Assembly: GCA_031396305.1 (NCBI GenBank)
Contig: JANNKM010000535.1
Coordinates: 1 to 5,745, forward strand
DNA length: 5,745 nt
Origin: JAEMQF01 sp031396305
Lineage (GTDB): Bacteria; Pseudomonadota; Gammaproteobacteria; Burkholderiales; Burkholderiaceae_C
Direction of reading: 5' to 3'
Positions 1-5,669 of the stretch are shown piece after piece (position 1 is the first letter of the stretch; the number at the start of each line of letters is the position of its first letter). A program made the translations under genes and the position numbers. Under the pieces are notes generated by a model. It was given only the letters and a program-made list of their open reading frames with translations. It had not been told where the DNA came from and made no database searches.

Positions 1-1
1 A

Positions 2-130
2 CCACCACCCCCACCACCCCCCCCTCCGCCGCCACCCCCCCCGCCACCGCCGCCGCCGCCGCCCCCGCCACCGCCGCCCCCGCCACCACCGCCACCACCA
101 CCACCACCACCGCCGCCACCGCCGCCGCCA
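2..130 (+). repeat. Low-complexity tract encoding 43 consecutive prolines
   Basis: Every codon from 2 to 130 in the cytochrome frame is CCN: 18 CCG, 17 CCA, 7 CCC and 1 CCT by my count. No other residue interrupts it, and the tract may continue to the left of the window. The mixture of third bases means it is not one simple nucleotide repeat. Polyproline of this length would form a stiff type II helix, an extended spacer ahead of the haem domain. Translation would be expected to depend on EF-P, which rescues ribosomes at proline runs. The C-rich strand also has runs of five to eight C, so sequencing or assembly errors in exact length are possible. Confidence 0.9.
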
Positions 131-343
131 GCCGGCAACGTTGCGGCGGGGAAGGCGTTCTACGCGAACACGTGCATGAACTGCCACGGCACGAGCATGG
201 CAAGCAGCACGATGGTCGACACGTCCGCCAAGTTGACCTCGGTGCTGGCGGGCATCGGGAGCCATTCCGCGCTGAGAGCGAGCATGACGGCGCAGAACAT
301 CCTGGACGTATCCGCTTACATCGCGGCGCCTGTGCCGAAGTAG
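2..343 (+). CDS. Polyproline-linked cytochrome c domain protein, C-terminal part (5' end outside window)
   Basis: The frame is open from the window edge to the TAG at 341-343 and gives 113 codons. Codons 1-43 are all proline; codons 44-113 form a small class-I-like cytochrome c domain. The haem attachment motif is CMNCH (Cys58, Cys61, His62 in partial numbering). It is preceded by AAGKAFYANT, the usual helix before the haem site, and the end NILDVSAYIAA matches the C-terminal helix of such domains. Met95 (in RASMTAQN) is the best candidate for the sixth haem ligand, judged by its distance from that helix. Haem c is attached in the periplasm, so the protein is presumably exported, but the signal peptide and any N-terminal domains lie off the window. 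The likely role is electron transfer from an upstream domain or partner. The domain identity is secure; the protein as a whole cannot be named. Confidence 0.85.
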   Translation, partial: PPPPPPPPPPPPPPPPPPPPPPPPPPPPPPPPPPPPPPPPPPPAGNVAAGKAFYANTCMNCHGTSMASSTMVDTSAKLTSVLAGIGSHSALRASMTAQNILDVSAYIAAPVPK

Positions 344-356
344 CGCGGGCCTGGGA

Positions 357-388
357 GTCGGTGTGGGCAGATCTGGGCCCACACCGGC
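357..388. terminator. Strong GC-rich hairpin after the cytochrome gene
   Basis: A perfect 10-bp inverted repeat, CGGTGTGGGC (359-368) and GCCCACACCG (377-386), encloses an 8-nt loop containing AGATCT. A T-G wobble and a G-C pair (357-358 with 387-388) extend the stem to 12 bp. It begins 13 nt past the cytochrome stop codon, between two convergent genes, which is where a terminator is expected. No T tract follows on either strand, so it is not a classical intrinsic terminator. It may act with Rho, or protect 3' ends in both directions. Confidence 0.5.
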
Positions 389-430
389 GCCAACGTCCCG
401 ACCCGTTGCGCGGATGCGCCGCGGTCAGGG

Positions 431-456
431 CGCCGGGTGCCGGCCTGCGCCCGGCG
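431..456 (-). terminator. Possible hairpin after the acyl-CoA dehydrogenase gene
   Basis: CGCCGGG (431-437) and CCCGGCG (450-456) form a perfect 7-bp stem with a 12-nt loop. On the minus strand it starts 5 nt after the TGA of the acyl-CoA dehydrogenase (464-462). Location favours a termination or 3'-end role, but there is no following T tract, and short GC-only stems arise easily by chance in DNA this rich in G and C. Confidence 0.3.
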
Positions 457-461
457 GCGGT

Positions 462-1625
462 TCAGCGCCCGCCCAACCCCATGGCCCGGCTGATCACTTC
501 TTTCATGATCTCGTTCGTGCCGCCGTAGATGCGCTGCACGCGCGCGTCGACAAACGCGCGGGCGATCGGGAACTCCCACATGTAGCCGTAGCCGCCGAAG
601 AGTTGCAGGCATTGGTCGATCACCTTGTTCTCCAGGTCACTGACCCAGTACTTGGCCATCGACGCGGTGGCAGTGTCGAGCTTGTCTTCAAGCAGCAGCG
701 ACAGGCACTTGTCGACGAACACCTGCGCCACCTGCACTTCGGTCTGCAATTCGGCGAGCTTGAAGCGCGTCGTCTGGTAGTTCGCCACGGCTTGGCCGAA
801 CACCTTGCGCTCTTTCACGTACTCGATCGTCCAGTCGATCGCCGCCTGGGCCTTGGCGACGGCGCCGATTGCAATTTGCATGCGCTCCCAGGGCAGTTGC
901 TCCATCAGGCTGACGAAGCCGCGGTTCTCGGCGCCGAGCAGGTTCTCAATCGGCACGCGCACGTCGTTGAAGAACAGCTCGGCCGTGTCCTGCGCCTTCA
1001 GGCCGATTTTCTTCAGCCGCTTGCCGGCCTCAAACCCCGGCATGCCGCGTTCCACCAGCAGCAGGCTCGTGCCCTTGGCGCCGGCAGCGGGGTCGGTCTT
1101 GGCGACGACGATCACGAGGTCCGCGTGCCAGCCGTTCGTGATGAAGGTCTTGGAGCCGCTCAGCAGGTAGTGCTCGCCTTGCAAGTCAGTCTTGCGCAGG
1201 GCCGTGCTCTTCACGCCTTGCAGGTCGGAGCCGGCAGCGGGTTCGCTCATCGCGATCGCGCCTATGGTGTCGCCACTCGCCAGCATCGGCAGGTACTTGC
1301 GCTTCTGCGCCTCGCTGCCGTAGTGCAGGATGTAGGGCGCGACGATTTCGCTGTGCAGGCCAAAGCCGATGCCGCTCCAGCCGCCGCGGCTCAGCTCTTC
1401 CATCTGCACCACCGAGTAGAGCTTGTCGGCCCCGGCGCCGCCGTAAACCTCGGGCATCGTCATGCACAAGAAACCGTTCGCTCCCGCTTTGCGCCAGACC
1501 TCGCGATCCACATAACCCTGCTCTTCCCACTCGGCATGGAAAGGCGCGATCTCCTTGTCCATGAAGCGCCGAAAGCTGTCGCGAAACGTCTCGTGGTCGG
1601 CGCTGAAGAGGGTGCGTTCGATCAT
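462..1625 (-). CDS. Acyl-CoA dehydrogenase, long-chain (LCAD-like) type
   Basis: A 387-residue FAD flavoenzyme catalysing the first beta-oxidation step, acyl-CoA to trans-2-enoyl-CoA, passing electrons to electron-transfer flavoprotein. The full family architecture is present: N-terminal helical domain (about 6-118), beta domain (about 122-217) with the flavin motif AMSEPAAGSD (125-134) and FITNG (161-165), and C-terminal helical domain (about 229-378) ending in RIYGGTNEIMKE. Position 368 is Gly, where medium- and short-chain enzymes have their catalytic Glu (YEGT). Glu247 in LPWERM instead occupies the site used as the base in LCAD and isovaleryl-CoA dehydrogenases, and the C-terminal half closely resembles mitochondrial LCAD, so a long- or branched-chain substrate is likely. 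I chose the ATG at 1625 because GAGG lies 6 nt upstream; a GTG at 1664 would add 13 residues with no family match. It is divergent from the thiolase-fadB operon. Confidence 0.93.
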   Translation of the reverse strand: MIERTLFSADHETFRDSFRRFMDKEIAPFHAEWEEQGYVDREVWRKAGANGFLCMTMPEVYGGAGADKLYSVVQMEELSRGGWSGIGFGLHSEIVAPYILHYGSEAQKRKYLPMLASGDTIGAIAMSEPAAGSDLQGVKSTALRKTDLQGEHYLLSGSKTFITNGWHADLVIVVAKTDPAAGAKGTSLLLVERGMPGFEAGKRLKKIGLKAQDTAELFFNDVRVPIENLLGAENRGFVSLMEQLPWERMQIAIGAVAKAQAAIDWTIEYVKERKVFGQAVANYQTTRFKLAELQTEVQVAQVFVDKCLSLLLEDKLDTATASMAKYWVSDLENKVIDQCLQLFGGYGYMWEFPIARAFVDARVQRIYGGTNEIMKEVISRAMGLGGR

Positions 1626-1649
1626 GGTGGGCCTCGGCAGGGTGGGCCT
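1626..1649. repeat. Direct repeat of 9 bp around the acyl-CoA dehydrogenase leader
   Basis: GGTGGGCCT occurs at 1626-1634 and again at 1641-1649, a spacing of 15 bp. On the minus strand the second AGGCCCACC runs straight into the start codon and contains part of the ribosome binding site. It may be a small local duplication or a pair of protein-binding half sites; chance cannot be excluded in GC-rich sequence. Confidence 0.4.
1632..1635 (-). promoter_or_regulatory. Ribosome binding site deciding the acyl-CoA dehydrogenase start
   Basis: On the minus strand GAGG sits 6 nt before the ATG at 1625-1623. This supports that start over the in-frame GTG at 1664, since homologous sequence begins at MIERTLF. 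Confidence 0.6.
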
Positions 1650-1653
1650 GGCG

Positions 1654-1659
1654 ATTATG
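1654..1659 (-). promoter_or_regulatory. Possible -10 box for the acyl-CoA dehydrogenase gene
   Basis: The minus strand reads CATAAT, five of six matches to TATAAT, 28 nt upstream of the start codon, in one of the few AT-rich spots of the spacer. No convincing -35 hexamer lies 16-18 nt upstream, so this is weak, or the promoter needs an activator. Confidence 0.25.
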
Positions 1660-1692
1660 GCCACCGGAAGGTCGCGAATGCGTCCACGCTCC

Positions 1693-1698
1693 TATACT
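1693..1698 (+). promoter_or_regulatory. Possible -10 box for the thiolase-fadB operon
   Basis: TATACT matches five of six positions of TATAAT and lies 43 nt before the thiolase start, leaving room for a leader of about 35-40 nt. The expected -35 area (about 1669-1676) does not resemble TTGACA. That area would overlap the -35 area of the opposing promoter, so the two transcription units may be controlled together. Confidence 0.3.
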
Positions 1699-1728
1699 GC
1701 CCCGATGCCTTTCTGACCCTCAATCCTC

Positions 1729-1733
1729 AGGAG
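1729..1733 (+). promoter_or_regulatory. Ribosome binding site of the thiolase gene
   Basis: AGGAG is followed by 8 nt and the ATG at 1742, a near-ideal Shine-Dalgarno site. It confirms the thiolase start. Confidence 0.8.
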
Positions 1734-1741
1734 ATTCCAGC

Positions 1742-2947
1742 ATGACGCAGGCCTTCATTTTTGATGCGATCCGCACGCCGCGCGGCAAGGGAAAAAAAGA
1801 CGGCAGCCTGCACGAAGTGAAACCGGTGAACCTGCTCGCCGGCGTGCTCACCGAACTGCAGCGCCGCAATGATTTCGACACTGGGCAGATCGACGACGTC
1901 GTGATGGGCGTGGTGTCGCCGATCGGCGAACAGGGCTCGGTGATCGCCAAGGTTGCCGCGCTGCGCGCCGGGTGGGACTGGCGTTGTTCGGGCGTGCAGA
2001 TCAACCGCTTCTGCGCGTCGGGTCTGGAAGCGGTGAATCTGGCTGCGCAGAAAGTGCGCTCGGGATGGGAAGACCTGGTCGTCGCCGGCGGCGTGGAAAG
2101 CATGAGCCGGGTGCCGATCGGCTCGGACGGCGGCGCCTGGGCGCAGGACCCGGAAACCAATGCCGCCACGAACTTCGTACCGCAAGGCATCGGCGCGGAC
2201 CTGATCGCGACCATCGACCAATTTGCGCGGGAAGACGTCGACGCGTTTGCCATGGCCTCGCAACAGCGCGCGGCCAAGGCCAGGGAGGGCGGTTTCTTCG
2301 CCGGCTCGGTGGTGCCGGTGAAAGACTTCCTCGACCAGACCATCCTCGATTTCGACGAGTTCATCAAACCGCACACCACGCTCGCCGGCCTGGGCTCGCT
2401 GAAACCCGCGTTCGAGCAGATGGGCGCGATGGGGTTCGACGCGGTGGCACTGTCGCGTTACCCGCAAGTCGAGCGGATATTTCATGTGCATCACGCCGGC
2501 AATTCATCGGGCATCGTCGACGGTGCGGCGGCGATGTTGATCGGCTCGGAAGCCGCCGGCAAGACGCACGGTTTCAAGCCGCGCGCGCGCATCGTCGCCG
2601 CGGCGCTCTCCGGTGACGATCCGACGATCATGTTGACCGGCCCGATGCCCGCGGCGCGCAAGGCGCTGGCCAAAGCGGGTTTGACAATCGATGACATCGA
2701 CCTGTTCGAAGTGAACGAGGCGTTCGCCGCCGTGCCGATGCGCTTCATGAAAGAGATGAACGTGCCGCACGAAAAGGTGAACGTGAACGGCGGCGCGATC
2801 GCGATGGGGCATCCGCTGGGCGCCACCGGCGCGATGATCCTGAACACGCTGGTCGATGAGCTGCACCGGCGCAAGCTGCGCTACGGCCTGGCCACGCTGT
2901 GCGTGGGCGGCGGCATGGGCATCGCCACGATCGTCGAGAGGATCTGA
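1742..2947 (+). CDS. fadA: Thiolase (acetyl-CoA C-acyltransferase), beta-oxidation partner of the FadB-type protein
   Basis: A 401-residue thiolase, a usual length for the family. It performs the last beta-oxidation step, cleaving 3-ketoacyl-CoA with CoA to release acetyl-CoA. The nucleophile is Cys91 in NRFCASGLEAV. The other active-site motifs are NEAF (325-328), GHPLG with His357, and CVGGGMG with the acid/base Cys387. The N-terminus FDAIRTPRGK is typical. The segment between KPAFEQ (about 221-226) and HHAGNSSG (250-257) is longer than in E. coli-type FadA and contains GFDAVALSRYPQVE. This points to the subfamily found beside 3-hydroxyacyl-CoA dehydrogenases in many proteobacteria and actinobacteria. 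It is first in an operon with the FadB-type gene 4 bp downstream, presumably forming the trifunctional complex. A biosynthetic acetoacetyl-CoA role is possible from sequence alone, but the context favours degradation. The symbol is by function and context. Confidence 0.93.
   Translation: MTQAFIFDAIRTPRGKGKKDGSLHEVKPVNLLAGVLTELQRRNDFDTGQIDDVVMGVVSPIGEQGSVIAKVAALRAGWDWRCSGVQINRFCASGLEAVNLAAQKVRSGWEDLVVAGGVESMSRVPIGSDGGAWAQDPETNAATNFVPQGIGADLIATIDQFAREDVDAFAMASQQRAAKAREGGFFAGSVVPVKDFLDQTILDFDEFIKPHTTLAGLGSLKPAFEQMGAMGFDAVALSRYPQVERIFHVHHAGNSSGIVDGAAAMLIGSEAAGKTHGFKPRARIVAAALSGDDPTIMLTGPMPAARKALAKAGLTIDDIDLFEVNEAFAAVPMRFMKEMNVPHEKVNVNGGAIAMGHPLGATGAMILNTLVDELHRRKLRYGLATLCVGGGMGIATIVERI
2937..2942 (+). 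promoter_or_regulatory. Ribosome binding site of the fadB-type gene, inside the thiolase end
   Basis: AGAGGA lies within the last thiolase codons, 9 nt before the ATG at 2952. A second GAGG at 2946-2949 is only 2 nt from the start and probably too close. The thiolase stop and this start are 4 bp apart, so translational coupling is likely. Confidence 0.6.
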
Positions 2948-2951
2948 GGCA

Positions 2952-5129
2952 ATGCAGACGATCCGTTATGAACTCGACGGTGGCGTCGCGACGCTGACGT
3001 TCGACGCCCCCGGCGAGCCCGTCAACACGATGAGCGAGCAGTGGCAGAGCGATCTGACGCAGACGGTGGCCAGAGTGGTCGCCGACAAGGAGCGAATCCA
3101 CGGCATCGTGCTCGCGTCAAGCAAAAGCACGTTTTTCGCCGGCGCCGACCTGAAAGGCGTGATGCGACTGACGCGCGGCGACGCGGCGCGCATGTATGTC
3201 GGCGTCGAAGTGATGAAGAGGAACCTGCGCACGCTGGAAACACTGGGCAAGCCGGTCGTGACCTGCCTGAACGGCGCGGCCCTGGGCGGCGGCTGGGAGC
3301 TGGCGCTCGTGGGGCACCACCGCATCGCCGTGAACGACCCGAAGATCCAGTTCGGCACGCCCGAGGTGACGCTGGGGCTGATCCCAGGGGCTTCGGGAAT
3401 CACGAAGATGACGCGGCTGCTCGGCTTGCTCGCGGCGCAGCCGTATCTCGTCGAGGGCAAGTTGTTCGGACCGAAAGAGGCGCTCGAGATCGGCGTGGTG
3501 CATGAGCTGGTGGCCGAGGCGAGCGCGCTTCGCCCTGCGACCCTGGCCTGGATCGAAGCGCACAAGAGCGACCCGGGCGCCGCGGTGCACCCCTGGGACG
3601 CGAAGGACTACCGCATGCCCGGTGGCACGGCGAGCAACCCGAAGCTCGCGCCGCTGCTCGCCGCCGCACCGCTGCTCGCCGCCGCACCGGCGATGCTGCG
3701 CAAGCAGACGCGCGGCATGTACCCGGCCCCCGAAGCGGCGCTGGCGTGCATGGTCGAGGGTTCGCTCGTCGACTACGACACTGCGCTGCGCGTGGAGAGC
3801 CGCTACCTCGCGAAGCTGGCCGTCGGGCCCAACGCGAAGGCGATGATCAACACGTTCTTCTTCAATCTGAACGCGATCAAGAGCGGCCAGTCGCGCCCGG
3901 GCAAAACGCCGCGCTACAAACCTTTGCGCGTCGGTCTGTTGGGTGCCGGCATGATGGGCGCGGGAATCGCGTATGCGCAAGCGAGCCGCGGCATCTCCAC
4001 TGTGCTGAAAGACGTGTCGCTCGACAAGGCCCAGGCCGGCAAGGCTTACAGCACCAGGATCACGCAGCCGCGCGTCGAGAAGGGCCGCATGAGCGCGGCC
4101 GAGCAGGCGGCGCTGCTCGCGCGCATCACGCCCACCGACATGGCGGCCGACTTGCAGGGCTGCGACCTGATCATCGAAGCCGTGTTCGAGAACCGCGAAC
4201 TCAAGGCGAAGGTTACGCAGGAGGCCGAACCGATGCTCGCGCCGGGTGGCTTCTTTGCCTCCAACACCTCGACGCTGCCGATCACCGGCCTGGCGCAAGC
4301 CAGCACGACGCCCGACAAGTTCATCGGCATCCACTTTTTCAGCCCGGTCGACAAGATGAAGCTCGTCGAGATCATTCGCGGCAAGGCCACCGACGACGAG
4401 ACCGTCGCGCGCGCCTTCGACTATGTGCAGGCGCTGGGCAAGATTCCGATCGTCGTGAACGACTCGCGCGGTTTCTTCACGAGCCGCGTGTTCGGCACCT
4501 TTGTGATGGAAGGCGCGGCGATGCTCGGCGAAGGAATTCCCGCGCCGGTGATCGAACAAGGTGGCATGCAGGCCGGAATGCCGGTCGGGCCGCTCGCGGT
4601 GATGGACGAGACGTCGCTCGCCTTGAGCGTGCATGTGCTCGACCAGACGCGCGCCGACCTCAAAGCCGAAGGCAAAGGCTACGTCGCCAAGCCCGGCGAG
4701 CTGCTCGTGGAACGCATGGTGAAGGAGTTCAAGCGCGGCGGGCGCGCGGCGGGCGGCGGTTTTTACGACTATCCGACGGGTGGGAAGAAGCACCTGTGGA
4801 ACCAGCTCAAGCCGCTGTTCGAAAAGCCCGCGCCTGCAGGCGGCTGGAACATCGACGAAGTGAAGGATCGATTGCTCTATCGGCAGTCGGTGGAAACCGC
4901 GCGCTGCCTGAGCGAGAAGGTATTGACGAGCGTCGCCGACGCCAACGTCGGTTCGATCTTCGGCATCGGCTTCCCGGCGTGGACCGGCGGCGCGATGCAG
5001 TTCATCTACGGCATGGGTATCGAGGCGTTCGAGAAACGCTGTGCCGAACTTGCGCTGCGTCATGGCGACGGCTTCGCGCTGAGCGATGCTGTGAAAGAGT
5101 CGATTCGCAAGTTCGAGCCGCGCTGGTAG
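2952..5129 (+). CDS. fadB: Two-domain enoyl-CoA hydratase / 3-hydroxyacyl-CoA dehydrogenase (FadB type)
   Basis: A 725-residue multifunctional beta-oxidation protein (E. coli FadB has 729) that hydrates trans-2-enoyl-CoA and then oxidises L-3-hydroxyacyl-CoA with NAD+. Residues about 1-190 are a crotonase domain: oxyanion-hole segment FFAGADLKG (61-69), Glu116 in GGGWELA and Glu138 in GTPEVTLG, equivalent to the two catalytic glutamates of E. coli FadB. Residues about 325-505 are the NAD-binding domain with GAGMMGAG (331-338). His461 in HFFSPVDKM and Glu473 in LVEII form the dehydrogenase dyad with the same 12-residue spacing as His450/Glu462 of E. coli. Residues about 506-720 are the paired C-terminal helical domains, with GFFTSR and GGGFYDYP. 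The ATG at 2952 is chosen because it starts the conserved domain and has a ribosome binding site; the frame is open further upstream but only over the thiolase gene. An 18-bp tandem duplication repeats PLLAAA at about 234-245. Confidence 0.95.
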   Translation: MQTIRYELDGGVATLTFDAPGEPVNTMSEQWQSDLTQTVARVVADKERIHGIVLASSKSTFFAGADLKGVMRLTRGDAARMYVGVEVMKRNLRTLETLGKPVVTCLNGAALGGGWELALVGHHRIAVNDPKIQFGTPEVTLGLIPGASGITKMTRLLGLLAAQPYLVEGKLFGPKEALEIGVVHELVAEASALRPATLAWIEAHKSDPGAAVHPWDAKDYRMPGGTASNPKLAPLLAAAPLLAAAPAMLRKQTRGMYPAPEAALACMVEGSLVDYDTALRVESRYLAKLAVGPNAKAMINTFFFNLNAIKSGQSRPGKTPRYKPLRVGLLGAGMMGAGIAYAQASRGISTVLKDVSLDKAQAGKAYSTRITQPRVEKGRMSAAEQAALLARITPTDMAADLQGCDLIIEAVFENRELKAKVTQEAEPMLAPGGFFASNTSTLPITGLAQASTTPDKFIGIHFFSPVDKMKLVEIIRGKATDDETVARAFDYVQALGKIPIVVNDSRGFFTSRVFGTFVMEGAAMLGEGIPAPVIEQGGMQAGMPVGPLAVMDETSLALSVHVLDQTRADLKAEGKGYVAKPGELLVERMVKEFKRGGRAAGGGFYDYPTGGKKHLWNQLKPLFEKPAPAGGWNIDEVKDRLLYRQSVETARCLSEKVLTSVADANVGSIFGIGFPAWTGGAMQFIYGMGIEAFEKRCAELALRHGDGFALSDAVKESIRKFEPRW
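3651..3686 (+). repeat. Perfect 18-bp tandem duplication inside the fadB-type gene
   Basis: The unit CCGCTGCTCGCCGCCGCA occurs twice head to tail (3651-3668 and 3669-3686) with no mismatch, followed by the first three bases of a third copy. It keeps the frame and encodes PLLAAA twice, in the segment connecting the crotonase core to the dehydrogenase part. Complete identity including third bases suggests a recent replication-slippage event. An extra six residues would add more than one helical turn, probably tolerated in a linker. Confidence 0.9.
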
Positions 5130-5166
5130 TGCAAGTGTGAGCTGCTGACCAATCTTCAAGACCGCC

Positions 5167-5625
5167 ATGACAACAAGGGCACTCTTCCTCATTCCGGTGG
5201 TCGCCGCACTTGCCGCGTGCGCCATCAACCAGAAGGTGACGCCCGTCGAAAGCTTCGACGGCAAGCAGGTCTGCATCATTGACAACCCGGCGGTGGTGCA
5301 GGCCGGCTTCATCGTCGCCTACACGCAAGCGCTGGAACAGAAGGGCTATACGGTGCAGCGGCTCGCCGCCGAGGCCAAGATCACCGATTGCCCGGTGACC
5401 TCGACCTACACCGCGAACTGGCGCTGGGATCTGGCCCTGTACCTGGCGTTCGCCGACATCAAGGTCTTCCAGGGTGGCAGGCAGATCGGCCAGGCCGTTT
5501 GCGACGCCATGGGCGGCGGCGCGAACATGAGCAAGTTCATCAAGGGCGATGAGAAGATCCGGGAGCTCGTCAACCAGCTCTTCCCTGACGGCCCGAAAAC
5601 GGCCACGCCTGCCACAAGGACTTGA
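5167..5625 (+). CDS. Small lipoprotein, Sbal_3080 family
   Basis: 152 residues of unknown function. The N-terminus is a lipoprotein signal peptide: Arg4, a hydrophobic stretch FLIPVVAALAA, and the lipobox LAAC (15-18). Cys18 would be lipidated after cleavage. Ala at the next position, with no Asp, predicts sorting to the outer membrane by the Lol system. The mature part has the features I associate with the Sbal_3080 family: QVCIIDNPAV (35-44), a GYTV segment, ITDCPVTSTYTANWRWD (72-88), LAFADIKVF and a C-terminal IRELVNQLFP. Cys36 and Cys75 might form a disulfide; Cys112 is a third cysteine. The gene follows the fadB-type gene by 37 bp on the same strand and could be read through from it, but no functional link is evident. 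No clear Shine-Dalgarno precedes the ATG; the start is fixed by the signal peptide. The family name is from memory of conserved segments. Confidence 0.85.
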   Translation: MTTRALFLIPVVAALAACAINQKVTPVESFDGKQVCIIDNPAVVQAGFIVAYTQALEQKGYTVQRLAAEAKITDCPVTSTYTANWRWDLALYLAFADIKVFQGGRQIGQAVCDAMGGGANMSKFIKGDEKIRELVNQLFPDGPKTATPATRT

Positions 5626-5651
5626 TGCAGGGATGCCGGTTTCGCGTCGCC

Positions 5652-5669
5652 GCTACGCCACAGCGTAGT
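5652..5669. other. Small hairpin at the convergent 3' ends
   Basis: CTACGC (5653-5658) and GCGTAG (5663-5668) form a perfect 6-bp stem with a CACA loop, extendable by one G-T wobble. It overlaps the stop codon and last codons of the minus-strand gene, 27 nt past the lipoprotein stop. There is no T tract, so a termination role is only a possibility. Confidence 0.25.

Noticed and set aside
1..130. A polyglycine-encoding gene on the minus strand, or a CRISPR/microsatellite array
   Set aside because: The minus strand could encode Gly in one frame, but there is no start or flanking coding signal there. The + frame joins cleanly to a cytochrome c domain, and there are no repeat-spacer units.
172..528. 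A 118-codon + strand frame covering the cytochrome 3' end and the spacer
   Set aside because: It overlaps the CMNCH-encoding frame out of phase and runs through the hairpin region into the convergent gene; its translation resembles no protein I know.
363..1745. A 460-codon open frame on the + strand opposite the acyl-CoA dehydrogenase
   Set aside because: Same cause: it covers the dehydrogenase antisense, has compositionally biased translation and no ribosome binding site, and the minus-strand gene is unambiguous.
2856..2951. An N-terminal extension of the FadB-type protein inside the thiolase gene
   Set aside because: The 32 extra residues are Ala/Trp/Arg/Cys-rich and unlike any FadB N-terminus. 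The ATG at 2952 has a Shine-Dalgarno and begins the conserved sequence.
3746..5140. A 464-codon + strand frame overlapping the fadB-type gene
   Set aside because: It is an out-of-frame shadow, extremely rich in Arg, inside a gene with complete catalytic motifs in the other frame.
5130..5166. A terminator or promoter between the fadB-type gene and the lipoprotein gene
   Set aside because: I found no inverted repeat, T tract or credible -10/-35 pair in these 37 bases.
3117..5312. A 731-codon open frame antisense to the fadB-type and lipoprotein genes
   Set aside because: It is the mirror of two well-identified genes. Long antisense frames are expected where third codon positions are nearly all G or C, and its translation is Arg/His/Ala-rich with no recognisable domain.
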